NCBI RefSeq assembly: GCF_001704415.2
Contig: NC_030836.1
Location: 29,238,001 to 29,302,000 of the forward strand
Source of the DNA: Capra hircus
Taxonomy: Eukaryota > Chordata > Mammalia > Artiodactyla > Bovidae
Length of the DNA stretch: 64,000 nt
Direction of reading: 5' to 3'
Part shown: positions 31,370 to 42,750 of the stretch, piece after piece
Layout: each line of letters opens with the position of its first letter
Position numbering within the stretch: the stretch's first letter is position 1
Translations under genes and position numbers: made by a program
The notes under the pieces: generated by a model
The model's input: only the letters and a program-made list of their open reading frames with translations
What the model was told of the DNA's origin: nothing
The model's database searches: none

Positions 31370-31590
31370 ATGTTTCTACAATAACATGCCTTTGTCAAAC
31401 GCCTCACGGATTACGCAGAACACCTACATATATTCTTCCCTGTGATCCTCACAGCCGTCCTGCAAAGCCATCCTCATCTGACGATGTGGGACAGGCTCAG
31501 AGAGGTGAAGCGCTTTGTCAGAAGTCACACAGCTCATAAATGACCGGATTAGGGCTTGCATCCAGGTTTTTTTGACTTTACAATTCCATC
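31370..31590 (-). repeat. MIR SINE, antisense
   Basis: 'gatcctcacagccgtcctgc', 'caggctcagagaggtgaagc' and 'agaagtcacacagctcataa' give the MIR complement. Confidence 0.88.
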
Positions 31591-31684
31591 ACAGGAAGGA
31601 GGAGATGTGGCTCCACAATTAGGGTGAAGCCTCGCCCTAGCTTTGGACCTGAGTCCAACTTATGACCTTCTGTAGGACCTGGGG

Positions 31685-31897
31685 GCACGACCCAGGTGTC
31701 ACTAGTGGTAAAGAATCCCCCTGCCAATGCAAGACACATGGGTTCGATCTCTGGGCTGGGAAGATCCCCTGGAGGAGGGCATGGCAACTCACTCCAGTAT
31801 TCTTGCCTGGAGAATCCCACAGACAGAGGAGCCTGGCGGGCTACAGTCCACAGGGTCTCAAAGAGTCAGAGTCTACTGAAAAGACAGAGCACACAGC
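31685..31897 (+). repeat. Bov-tA SINE
   Basis: 'tcactagtggtaaagaatcc', B box 'gggttcgatctctgg', body to 'gtctactgaaaagacagag'. No clear TSD. Confidence 0.9.
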
Positions 31898-32010
31898 AGC
31901 CTAGAGCTGGAAACCATGGCCTTGACAAGCCTGCTGACGCTGAGCTTGTGGTTCTGTTCTGGGGCAGTTCTCGGGGGCTGGCAGGACAAGGAGGAGAGAA
32001 TGAGCTTTTT

Positions 32011-32552
32011 TTAAAAAAAAAATAATAATTAATTTATTTCAATTGGAAGATAATTGCTTTACAGTACTGTGATGGCTTTTGCCATGCATCAATATGAATT
32101 AGCCATGGGCTGACATGTGTCCCCCACATCCTGAACCCCGCTTTCTCCTCCCTCCCCACCCCATCCCTCTGGCTGGTCCCAGAGCACTGGCTTTGAGTGC
32201 CCTGTTTCATGCACCGAACTTGCACTGGTCGTCTAGTTTACATATGGTAATGTACATGTTTCAGTGCTATTCTCTCAAATCGTCCCTCTCTCTGCTTCTC
32301 CCACAGAGTCCAAAAGCATGTTCTTTACATCTGTGTCACTTTCGCTGCCCTGCATATAGGATCGTTGCTACTGTCTTGCTAAATCCCATATATACGCGCT
32401 AACATACAGTATGAGCCTTTCCCTTTCTGACTTACTTCACTCCGTGCAATAGGGGCTTGTGGCACATTTACACGATGGAATATTACTCAGTTATAAGAAG
32501 GAATGCACTTGAGCCAATTCTAATGAGGTGGATGAAACGGAGCCTATCACAC
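32011..32552 (-). mobile_element. ruminant L1 insertion with 5' inversion
   Basis: 32011-32453 is the antisense ruminant-type L1 3' UTR with an A/T-rich tail at the left. 32455-32552 is the adjacent upstream L1 part in the opposite direction ('gatggaatattactcag', 'aatgaggtggatgaaac'). The element is bounded by a 16-bp perfect TSD, agagaatgagcttttt, at 31995-32010 and 32553-32568. On the element's sense strand the target reads CTT/AAAAAG, a standard L1 endonuclease site. This is the twin-priming signature. Confidence 0.9.
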
Positions 32553-32568
32553 AGAGAATGAGCTTTTT

Positions 32569-33533
32569 AAGAGCTGCTCTGGGTAAGTTTGAAGGCGCAG
32601 CGAGGGGGTGGTCCAAGGAGGCGTGGCTAAGGGAGATGCGAGCCTCTGTCTACCGTGTCTGCAGGGATCTCAGTGCATAATCACTGGGGGGCTGGCTGGT
32701 GGAGGCAGAGAGACCAGCCTGAGGTCCTTTCTCTACCAGCTCAGACTGAGCCTATGTCCTGCCTCCCTACCCCCACCCCAGCCCCCATCCTGAAGGAGAG
32801 GGCTCTGGCGGCACTCCAGTAGGAAATCCATGTTGCATCGGAGGGACTACAATTCTGAGAATCCTCCACAGGTTTCCAGAGCTGCTGAGCCCCATGGCAG
32901 GGTGAGGATACCGTAACTCCCTGTTTCACTTAGTGCTTTGATTAAAACAATCAATTCCCATTAAATACCAATGAGTGGGTAGGTGTGGGGGCTCCAGCCA
33001 GCTCTGGTGCTTCCCTGGCATCATCTCACAGCAGCTGGTTTGGAAAGAAATATCTCTCTCCCCAGGTCCCTGAGACACAAGGGAGCGTAAGGGTCCTGGA
33101 GCCTGGGGAGGGAGAGGTCACGGGAGGAAGGGGTGGGGCAGGGGCCTTGCCAAAGCAGAGGGGTCATAGAAGGAGAGGGGAGCACAGAGTTCAGCGGACC
33201 CCCATCTGAGCACCCCCTCTGCTACTTCTCTGCATAGATGATAAGCTGAGCCGGAACAGGTGGGTGTGGGTCATAGCCGTCTGAGCATCAGAGCATTACG
33301 GTGGCGGCATCTTCCGCTGACAGTTTGGCCGTACCACTCTCTGGATGCGGCCTGATGCCCAGGCCGCGACCATGCCAGCAGGGGAGCAGTGGCTGTCCCC
33401 TCTCCTGGCCCTGGAGGGCTGGCAGCTCTGGGTTGGCCAGGCCTGCTGATGGGAAGAGAAAATGGTACAGGCCAGCGAGTGGGCATAAGACCCACACTCC
33501 CCAGCACAAGGCTTTACCATGTCTCCCAGCTGT
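32569..33533. other. single-copy DNA, no gene seen
   Basis: No repeat family recognised. ORFs of 60 to 85 codons are unsupported. Confidence 0.4.
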
Positions 33534-33750
33534 CTCCTGGGGGACCCAGTGGTGAAAGAACCCGGCTGCCAATGCGGGAGATACAAGAGACGCGGGTTCA
33601 ATCCTTGGGTCAGGAAGATCCCCTGGAGAAGGAAATGGCAAACTGCTCCAGTACTCTTGTCTGGGAAATCCCATGGACAGCGGAGCCTGGCAGGCTATAC
33701 GGTCCATGGGGCCACAGAGAGTCGGACACGACTGAGCATGCTCACACATA
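33534..33750 (+). repeat. Bov-tA SINE
   Basis: 'ctgggggacccagtggtgaa' head (diverged), B box 'gggttcaatccttggg', body to 'cgactgagcatgctcacac'. Confidence 0.9.
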
Positions 33751-33934
33751 CCAGTCGGACGCCCCTCCCCTCATGACCCCAGGACGGAGCAGCACTTGTG
33801 TTGGCCAGTCATTAAGAGGCCCCTGAATCTGTTGAGATGGTGAGTGGCCACAGAACGCCACGATTCTCATTATCCATCCGCTTTGTGTTTACTTGGCATT
33901 TTCGCTCCCTCCCTGCTTCCCTTCTATCCATCTA

Positions 33935-34060
33935 TTATAATTTATTGATAACCCATCACATCAGACAAGATGCTAGGCAGTGGGAGTAAGGGATGAATAA
34001 GCCGCAGCCCCGTCCTTGCGCTGTGCCCTCGGGATGTCCAGTGTTATGATGACTGCATTT
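33935..34060 (-). repeat. L2 3' end, antisense
   Basis: 'tttattgataacccatcaca', 'gatgctaggcagtgggagt' and 'cgtccttgcgctgtgccctc' match the inverted L2 terminus. Confidence 0.75.
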
Positions 34061-34579
34061 CTCAACCCAAAATGAGGACACGGAGGTGACAAAGGTGAGG
34101 CTGCTTAGGGGAACAGACCATCCCTGAAAGCCTGCGAGATGCTATTCCTAAAATAGGACAAAAAACAGGGCGGTCAATGAACCCTGACCCACCGCACAGC
34201 TCTGCTCTGGTCTTTAAGGAGAACACCAGGAGCCCTGGTTGGCCAAACACTGCTGCGTTGCCAGGCCGTGTGGGACACGAGCACAGCATCTGTCAGTTTC
34301 CTCCATGGGGCTGCACAGATAAGACAGTGGAGAGGCCAGCGGATCGCTCGGGGTAGCCCAGTGGCTACCTCGCTGGCCTCGTGGCATAGCGCATGGTCTG
34401 GCCTGAGCCCCTGGAGCACCGGGTGTGGTTCTGATGTTGTGAAGAATGGCAGACCCCAAACAGTGTTCAACTATGCCAGGCTCCAGCATTTGGAACTTAA
34501 TAAAAGGAGCAGTTTGTGAGATGAGGCCCTGAAACAAGGCTGGACACCCGGCCGGAGGCCCGGACACTGTCCCAAAGCT
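34061..34579. other. single-copy DNA, no gene seen
   Basis: Overlapping minus-strand ORFs up to 162 codons (34214-34702) run into the MIR and are not recognised. Confidence 0.35.
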
Positions 34580-34720
34580 GCCACTTAGTGAATCTGCAAC
34601 CTGGTTTGAGTTATGTAACCTCTCTGAGCCTCCTCTTGCCATGGGCACAAGAGGGAAACCAAGCTGATCTATTGCCCTGGGAGCAGGCCTTACAAGGAGC
34701 AAAAGAGATGCTCAATGAGA
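34580..34720 (+). repeat. MIR fragment, sense
   Basis: 'gagttatgtaacctctctga' and 'cctcctcttgccatgggcac' give the sense core, diverged 3' half. Confidence 0.7.
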
Positions 34721-35779
34721 CAGCCAGTTGTGAATTGCTACTTAGATCATCACTGCTTCCTGCACAGGAGCAAAGACCCACGATCACAGATAGTGCACAG
34801 GGCAGGGGTGGTCCCGCCGACCAGCCTCTCTCTTACCCTTCTTGGTTCTGCCCTCTCTGCTCTGTTCCTCCCCATCCTCTTGTCTCTTCTCAGGCACCCC
34901 TGCTTTCCCACCTGCCCCTGACTGGTCCCCCGTGGGTAACTCTATCTAGTCACTGACTCAAGAGGGCTGGAAAGTGGGGACCCCATCAAGCCACATCTCC
35001 AGTGACGCCTCCTCAGCCACTGCCAGGAGTCTGGTCAGGTTTAATGTGCTGCCTTTAATGCGGTCACTCAGGGGCTCCATGGCAGCTCCATCTCCAGGTG
35101 CAGCGAGTGGAAGGATGAAGAACCTGGGTCTCTGGGGCTCAGGTCACCTGGGTCTAGCAGTCCTGTCTCAGAGGGATGCTAGACAGAGGGGTCCTGTGGT
35201 GACTGCTGTAAGGATACAGTGTCGGGGCTCAGGATGGGCCCTCCTCATGGGAAATGATGGATGAGATGCAAGATGCCAGGGGGGAGGCCCAGCCCACACT
35301 CGGCGGCTCAGAGCAGGCATGCGGGAACTCGGCTCACAGCCTGCGCTGGGCACTTCATTTCCCAGAGATAACCGGCGTGTTTTAATAACGTCTGCTTGGG
35401 TTAATGAAAGTTGTCGGTTTCACTTAATAAATACATCACCATTCTTGGCCATACATATCTGTCATGCTGGTCTGGAGCTGTGCATCCCTGCCTGGGGTGA
35501 GCAGGGACCCCGGGGAGCTGGGAGGAAGGATGAAGGGGGCTGAGCTCAGGGCACGAGGGTGGGGAGCCCAGGGGCGGGAGGGCAGGGGGACGAGGTCCCT
35601 CTTGGGAGTTGAGCAGAGCGATTCCTCTCATTGCACCTTTTCTCCAGAGTCAAGCAGAGGCATACAGGCAGAGGACACTCAGGTCACTCAGGGGCCCTCT
35701 GCTCATTCTTTGGCTCGTGAAAAGGCAGTGCTCAGACCATCCCCTTTAGAAGGGAGCATGGGAGGTAATGTCTCCAAGT
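34721..35779. other. single-copy DNA with a candidate conserved block
   Basis: 35345-35470 is an AT-rich block with 'gtgttttaataacgtctg', 'gttaatgaaagttgtcgg' and 'acttaataaatacatcacc', a possible enhancer core. The rest is GC-rich with unsupported ORFs. Confidence 0.35.
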
Positions 35780-35985
35780 GAGCCGAGGCTCTGGACTCAG
35801 ACAGACTTGGAAAGGCACCTCCATCAGTCGCTCACTATTTCTGTGACTCTGACCTAGTTACTTAATCTCTCTGAGCCGCCGTAGTTTTATCTGGAACAGG
35901 AGACCACAGCATTTGCCTGCTAGCACTCTTGTGAGCATTCCCTGACACAAGGCGAGCCAAGCTCTCTGCACAATGCGCAGGGTTA
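35780..35985 (+). repeat. MIR SINE, sense, nearly complete
   Basis: 'ctctggactcagacagactt', 'gacctagttacttaatctct' and 'ctctgcacaatgcgcagg' in order. Confidence 0.88.
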
Positions 35986-36029
35986 AAATATTAAAACCAG
36001 ATAATCTAAAGATACTTCTTTTAAGTAAG

Positions 36030-36525
36030 AAACAGCTTAGCATAGTATTTATGAACGTGGTCTCTGGAGCCAGAATTCCTGGGTTCAGATTTCAGGTCGG
36101 TCACTTACCAGCTGTGACACTAGATAAGTCACTTCCCCTTACTGTGTCCCAGCTTCCTCACCTGTAAACCACAGGCAGTAATAATACCTGTCTCGAAGGA
36201 TTATTGTGGCTTCCCTGCTGGCTCAGGGGTAAAGAATCCGCCTGCCATTGCAGGAGACAAGGGTTCGACCGATGGGTTGGGAAGATCCCCTGGAGAAGGG
36301 AATGGCAACGCACTCCAGTCTCCTTGCCTGGAGAGTTCCATGGACAGAGGAGCCTGGGAGGCTACAGTCCATGGGGTCGCAAAGAGTCGGACGTGACTTA
36401 GGGACAAAATAACTGTGGGGACTGAACAGGGCAGGCTGTGTTACTTCTTTAGAACAGGGCTGGGACGCGGCACAGGAAGGACTCCAGAAACGCTGGGGGT
36501 TATTAGCGCCATCATTGTCAACTTC
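36030..36525 (+). repeat. MIR SINE, sense, split by Bov-tA
   Basis: Left 36030-36207 ('gaacgtggtctctggagcca', 'gataagtcacttccccttac') and right 36409-36525 ('ctttagaacagggctgggac', 'gggggttattagcgcc') together form a near full-length MIR. Confidence 0.88.
36208..36408 (+). repeat. Bov-tA SINE inside a MIR
   Basis: 'ggcttccctgctggctcagg' to 'cggacgtgacttagggac'. The flanks attattgtgg and ataactgtgg form an imperfect TSD (8 of 10). Confidence 0.93.
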
Positions 36526-39086
36526 ACAGGGCCACCAGCAGGAGGAGGGTCAGGCTCCCTGGGAACGGCCTCCCACATTTCAGGCTGACCACAGGGCCAC
36601 ATCCCAGGTGGGCCTACATGCTCTGGGATTGACGCTAGGCTCAGACCCTTGTCTTTCCAGCATGGGCACCAAGAGAAGGCTGCTGGCAGAGCCCCAGTCC
36701 CCAAGACATGCGACTTGGCTCAAGGCAGTGGGCGGGGGGGGGAACCCAGGGGCGTGTTTAACATTCCAGGGATGTTCTCCTCAAATTCCACCGAGGCCTT
36801 CCAACTCGGCCAAGCCGAGCCGCCACGCGTCAACAGGCTTGCTCTCTTCCACACCATTTTTTCCTCCTCTGACAGCTTAGACTGAGCAAAGAAGGGAGGG
36901 ATTTGGGGACATCAGAGGGTCCCGGATGTGTGAGGATGGGTGGTGATTTCTAGCTGAAATAAGCAGCTTCAGAACCTGCCTGGATTCCAGAGCTTTGTAA
37001 TTTCACACTTGTGTTTACCTCATTAAGCAGTTACTTGCTTCCAAGGAGGCTTCCCGGCGAGCAGCGGGCTGTGAACCAGCCACAAGGCTTGTCACAGGCT
37101 TAGGGGGGACTCGCCTTGCCAGGAGGCCAGCAGGGGGCAGGACTCTGGCGCCTGAGCTCCAGGGAGCGATGGGATCACAGGGCTGAGAAGGGTCCCCGGA
37201 CTCCTTTCGCAGGAAAGGAAATCGAGACCATCAACTCCCCCGATCACGTTTTGGTGTCAGACCATGTCAGTCTGTGATGGTCAGGGATGTGCTCTCACGG
37301 GCATACGAAGCTCCAGGCTGGGAGAGGAAGGGCTAGAGGCGAGATCAGCAAGGAGACAGGGGACCAGAACTTGCCGACCATAACTGTCGCCTTCCACTGG
37401 AGGGAGCAGCCTCTCCACAGGTGGGGTGATCCCTTGGGAGCAGGAACTCTGGCTCTGGATCGCCCAGAGAAGAGCAGCTCTCCAGGTTCAAGAGCCATTA
37501 CAGCCAGTATTAATTGTTCCCTGTTTAGCTGGGCATCTGGTGGCTTCCCTAGTCTTCAGAGCACTAAACCTCCAGCAGAAAGGTCAAAAGGAGGCTTTGC
37601 TATTGTAATCTATGTCCAGTGGTTCGTGCAATTAGCCACTCTACAGAGGGACAAACCAAGTCCTCCATTCCTTGCTTAAGGTCAGAATCCTTCCAAGATG
37701 GGCCACCCCTCTCCTTCCTTCGGGCTGCTTCCTAGCCTGCAGGGTGCACAGGAGAACACTGAGGGTGCGGCTACCAACAGGAGCCCTGAGGCTAGATCCG
37801 CACTCAGTTCAGGACAGTCACTGCTGGACCAGCTCTGCAGGGCTGGGAACTAACACCCCATCACAGCAACCAGGACAGGACAAGCTCTTTTGGCTCTCCC
37901 CTGACGCGTTCTGCCACCTGATGGGCTGGCCACGCCAGCCTGTTAGCAACCAGGAGGAAGGCTGGTAGGTGCAGGCTCCACCCACATCCTTGACCTCCCT
38001 AAGGGGTGAGCCAAGGGGATCTGAGCCCTTCGTTGGTCCAGGACGGCTACCAGGATGGGGGTGGGTGGGCCAGGTGGGAGAGAAAGGTGTTGTGTCTCAG
38101 ATGCTACCTGAGGAGGAGCCTCCCTTCCATCTGGCAGGCTGAATAACAAAGGCATGTGTGAACTCTAATTAGAACAGCCAAAACTTCTTGCTCCAGCTCC
38201 TCCTCTAGCCCCAGGCAACCAAGCTGAATTAAGCTGCCTAAGATCACATCCTTACATTCACTAACCTCGCTTTCCGACAGAGTTTAGCCCCTGGTGCCCT
38301 TCCTCAGTCTAGGGGAGGGGCTCGTGTGGCCTCACTAGAGGGGTTCCCAGGCAGGTGTTTTTGGATGGTGCCTCCTCTTCCATCCCACAAAAGATTCCTT
38401 AATCACAAGGCTCCTCTGTCAGCTGGTAATGATCTGGACAGATCCAGCCACAAAGGACCGCCCCTTCTCACCCTTCCTGCCTAAGGGGACGGTGGTCCCT
38501 GGGTAGGGGGCAGGAGACTCTACCACGAGAGGGAGGCTGGTCAGGAGGCAAAGTGCCAGGCACGCTTGTGAGCTGGTAACTCACACACGTGATCTGCGAG
38601 TTTCCCCGGGGCCTCACTGCATTGGTGCAGGAGTGTGCTTCTGGTGCCCAAATGGGCAATGGGGGTGCACAGTGAGGTGGCCAAGCCTGGGGCAGGAGGG
38701 GAGAGAGCCAGCCATGCAGCGACTGAGACAGGCTGAAGTCGCCCTGAGCCCCTGATAAAAAACAATCACTGTCGGGGTGGGTAGCAGAAACACTCAGCCA
38801 GAGGCACAGCTATTTGCAGCAACACTAAGCAAATAGTGTTACAGGAGAACCAGAAAGAACTTCCACGGAGACAGAGATGAGACTAAAGTTACTGGAACTC
38901 CAATCCCACGTTTAATTGTCTTAAATTGACAGTGGTCCGTCCACCTTGGGCATGCGTCCCTCCTGCTGGAGCTGGAACCCGAGGAAGGGGGCTAGTGGGA
39001 GGGGGCAGCATCTGGAGGACTGAGGTTGAGCTGCCGCTCCTGTGCAACCCTGGGTGGCCTCCTCCAGGTTTCAGCTTAGCTTCTCC
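36526..39086. other. 2.5 kb repeat-poor DNA with candidate conserved blocks
   Basis: No repeat family recognised. Conserved-looking stretches: 36940-37060 ('gaaataagcagcttcag', 'ttacctcattaagcag'), 37485-37680 ('cagtattaattgttccc', 'gctattgtaatctatg', 'gtgcaattagccactc') and 38145-38170 ('ctctaattagaacagcc'). ORFs up to 130 codons are unsupported. This is one of the longest repeat-poor stretches. Confidence 0.35.
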
Positions 39087-39392
39087 TTGGACTACAAGGA
39101 GATCAAACCAGTCAACCCTAAAGGAAATCAACCTTGAATATTCACTGGAAGGATTGATGCGGAAACTGAAGCTCTAATACTTTGGCCACCTCATTGGAAA
39201 AGACCCTGATGCTAGGAAAGACTGAAGGCAGGAGGAGAAGGGGATGACACAGGATGAGATGGGTGGATGGCATCACCGACATGATGGACGTGAGTTTGAA
39301 CAAACTCCGCGAGATAGTGAGGTACAGGGAAGCCTGGTGTGCTGCAGTCCGTGGGGCTGTAAAGAGTCGGACATGACTTAGCGATTGAACAA
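39087..39392 (+). mobile_element. BovB LINE 3' end, sense
   Basis: 'gatcaaaccagtcaacccta', 'tttggccacctcattgg', 'gggtggatggcatcaccgac' and 'aaagagtcggacatgactta' are the last 300 bases of BovB in sense direction. 5' truncated. Confidence 0.93.
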
Positions 39393-40144
39393 GATGGCTG
39401 ATGTGCGTCTTCCCCAGGGCCAGTGGCTGGGTTAATTGCACACTGTTTATGTAGCATCTGTTATGATTTCCTTTGGTCTACCCTAGAGGGACAGCGTGGC
39501 TGGCTGATGCGAGTTTTTCCTGCCTTGGGAGAGGAAGGGCTCCTTGCCAGCCTATGTGAAGTGACTCTGAGGCCAAGGTGGCTTGGAGAGAGAAGTGAGA
39601 GGATGTGTCTGTACCCAGAGTAAGGGGTCGGCTTTGCTTTCAGCCTGGCTCCTTTCTGGGGGAACCTCTGTTCTCTGGCACTCACTGGTCTTACAGAGCA
39701 GGTGTAAGCCTCCAGCCCTATAAGTCCGTGGGCTTGGAGGATCCAAGGAGAGTCTAGAGGGGCCTGGACTGTAGACGGGGCAAAGAGGAACGGACTTGCT
39801 GGAGAAATCCTCTTCCCTGTGCTCACTTGCGGGGCTCAGTCTCCCTGTGAGTCGTTTCATCACATCCATCTGAAGCTGACTCGGTGGCTCCTGGGTCCCT
39901 GCAGGCCTGGCAGGAGCTCTGCCCCCAGGGACTACCAGCTCCTCACAGAGCCTAGGATGCCCTTGACCTGACTCGGGCGTCAGGTGGGGAGTGAAGGCGG
40001 GGACTCTGGGCCATGGATCTACGAGCTTCAGGAGGAAGCTGACAGCCCCCAGAGCCTGTGATGAGGAGGATGGGAGACCAGGCCATCTGCCTCAGGTGCC
40101 GGAGGGCAGGGGCAGGGGGCAGACTGCTGTGTGCAGGCCTCGCT
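39393..40144. other. single-copy DNA, no gene seen
   Basis: ORFs of 66 to 121 codons, unsupported. No repeat recognised. Confidence 0.4.
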
Positions 40145-40330
40145 CCTCTTTCTAGCCCTGAGACCTCGGGAAAATGCTGTCACCGAAGCCACAGTGGTTC
40201 CATCTGAGAAGTGGCCATAGTAATAGAAGCTTGCTCACATGGAGGTCCCTGGGGGAAAGTTAAATGAGATAACACCACAGCATCTTACAGAAAGACCCAA
40301 ATGAACTTTTCGGCCCACCCACTACTACTG
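40145..40330 (+). repeat. MIR SINE, sense, diverged
   Basis: 'gagacctcgggaaaatgctg', 'cggttccatctgag'-like text and 'ggaaagttaaatgagataac' follow the MIR order. Confidence 0.6.
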
Positions 40331-40779
40331 TTATTGTTACTACCATCTTCTCACCGCTTTCCTTCTATAGCCAACGTACGTTTTGAGCTTCTAACACCTC
40401 TGAAGGATAATGTCTTTTGTAGCTTTAGGCTCCTCTATTTAAGGTTCAAATCTGTTTAGATTCTCTATTCAATTTACTCCACAGTCTCTGCTCACCTCTG
40501 GTGAGCACACACACCTAGAAGCTAGACTCCCTTCCAGCCTGTGCTTCTTCAAACTGGAATTTGTGAATGACCAAGCATCTTCCTGTTTCCCACTCATCCA
40601 CTTCATTTTCCACTTTCTTGTTTGCAGCCCTCGCTCATACCTTTCTTGAAGGTGTGGCAGGCGGGATGATGTGCCAGAACCCAGATGCTGTAACAGTATT
40701 TGCATAGATTTGCCTTCCTGGTTCACTCCCATCAGTGTCCTCTAACCTGCTTGCATGTGGGGTACATTGTCCCTGGACC
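40331..40779. other. single-copy DNA, no gene seen
   Basis: AT-richer. An 87-codon minus ORF (40469-40732) has no support. Confidence 0.4.
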
Positions 40780-40905
40780 CTTTTCCTGGACGACGAGACC
40801 ACAGTAGTCTCCCAGTTGCCTACTGATGCTGCCTCTTTCCATCCATTTTCCCCAGATCAACCAGTCTGAATGCTTCAGGAACAGATCACATCTCAGCTGA
40901 ATGCT

Positions 40906-42750
40906 CAGTTCAGTTCAGTTCAGTTACTCAGTCATGTCTGACTCTTAGTGACCCCATGGACTGCAGCATGCCAGGCCTCCCTGTCCAATGCCAACTCCCT
41001 GAGTTTACCCAAACTCATGCCCATTGAATTGGTGATGCCATCTAGTCATCTCACCCTCTGTTGTCCCCTTCTCCTCCTGCCTTCAATCTTTACCAGCATC
41101 AGGATCTTTTCTAATGAGTCAGTTCTTCGCATCAGGTGGCCAAAATATTGGAGTTTCAGCTTCAGCATCAGTCCTTCCAATGAACATTCAGGACTGATTT
41201 CCTTTACGATGGACTGGTTGGGTCTCCTTGCAGTCCAAGGGACTCTCAAGAGTCTCCAACACCACAGTTCAAAAGCATTAATTCATTGGTGCTCAGCTTT
41301 CTTTATAGTCCAACTCTCACATCCATACGTGACCACTGGAAAAACCATAGCTTTGACTAGTCAGACCTTTGTTGGCAAAGTAATGTCTCTGCTTTTTAAT
41401 ACGCCATCTAGGTTGGTCATAACTTTTCTTCCAAGGAGCAAGTGTCTTTTAATTTCATGGCTGCCATTACCATCTGCAGTGATTTTGGAGCCTCCAAAAA
41501 TAAAATCTCTCACTGTTTCCACTGTTTCGCCATCTATTTCCCATGAAGTGATGGGACTAGATGCCATGATCTTCGTTTTCTGAATGTTGAGTTTTAAGCC
41601 AACTTTTCACTCTCCTCTTTCACTTTCATGAAGAGGCTCTTTAGTTCTTCTTCACTTTCTGCCATAAGGGTGGTGTCATCTGCATATCTGAGGTTCTTGA
41701 TATTTCTCCCAGCAATCTTGATTCCAGCTTGTGCTTCCTCCAGCCCAGCGTTTCTCATGATGTACTCTGCATATAAGTTACATAAGCAGGGTGACAGTAT
41801 GCAGCCTTGACGTCCTCCTTTTCCTATTTGGAACCAGTCTGTTGTTCCATGTCCAGTTCTAACTGTTGCTTCCTGACCTGCATACAGATTTCTCAGGAGA
41901 CAAGTCAGGTGGTCTGGTATTCCCATCTCTTGAAGAATTTTCCACAGTTTGGTGTGGTTGACATAGTCAAAAGTTTTGGCATAGTCAATAAAGCAGAAAT
42001 AGATGTTTTTCTGGAACTCTCTTGCTTTTTCAGTGATCCAGTGGATGTTGGCAATTTGATCTCTGGTTCCTCTGCCCTTTTGAAATCAGCTTGAACATTT
42101 GGAAGTTCACAGTTCATGTACTGTTGAAGCCTGGCTTGGAGAATTTTGAGCATTACTTTACTAGCATGTGAGATGAGCGTGATTGTGCGGTAGTTTGAGC
42201 ATTCTATGGCATTGCCTTTCTTTGGGATTGGAATGAAAACTGACCTTTTTCAGTCCTGTGGCTACTGCTGAGTTTTCCAAATTTGCTGGCATATTGAGTG
42301 CAGCACTTCACAGCATCATCTTTCAGGATTTGAAACAGCTCCACTGGAATTCCATCACCTCTACTAGCTTTATTTGTAGCGATGCTTTCTAAGGCCCACT
42401 TGACTTCACATCCCAGGATGTCTGGCTCTAGGTGAGTGATCACACCATCGTGATTATCTGGGTCATGAAGATCTATTTTTGTACAGTTCTTCTGTGTGTT
42501 CTTGCCACCTCTTCTTAATATCTTCTGCTTCTGTTAGGTCTATACCATTTCTGTCCTTAATTGGGCCCACCTTTGCATGAAATGTTCCTTTGGTATCTCT
42601 AATTTTCTTGACGAGATCTCTAGTCTTTCCCATTCTATTGTTTTCCTCTATTTCTTTGCATTGATTGCTGAGGAAGGCTTTCTTATCTCTCCTTGCTATT
42701 ATTTGGAACTCTTCATTCAAATGGGTATATCTTTTGTTTTCTCCTTTGCT
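40906..42750 (-). mobile_element. BovB (RTE-type) LINE, antisense, 5' truncated
   Basis: Left edge has tandem 'cagtt' units, the BovB 3' terminus read in reverse. The 1.85 kb copy covers the 3' UTR and most of the reverse transcriptase region of an element about 3.2 kb long when complete. It is inserted in an L2. No clear TSD longer than 4 bases. The youngest long element in this part. Confidence 0.95.
41046..42720 (-). pseudogene. BovB reverse transcriptase, frame-broken
   Basis: Minus-strand pieces in order: 42720-42463, 42443-42204, 41926-41594, 41567-41361 and 41249-41046, each a segment of an RTE-clade reverse transcriptase, in shifting frames with stops between. The 41926-41594 piece keeps the polymerase core 'NLRYADDTTLMAE' (YADD box) and 'GRQGCILSPCLCNLYAEY'. 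42443-42204 keeps 'NKASRGDGIPVELFQ'. The endonuclease domain is missing by 5' truncation. No active enzyme is possible. Confidence 0.93.

Noticed and set aside
33288..33826. overlapping ORFs of 145-153 codons on both strands
   Set aside because: Most of their length is a Bov-tA read in two directions. SINE bodies often lack stops in several frames.
34330..34420. possible tRNA-like or small RNA gene near 'gtggctacctcgctggcctc'
   Set aside because: No consistent A and B boxes at proper spacing and no fold could be drawn by hand.
40948..41583. 211-codon plus-strand ORF
   Set aside because: Antisense shadow of the BovB reverse transcriptase. The real frame is on the minus strand.
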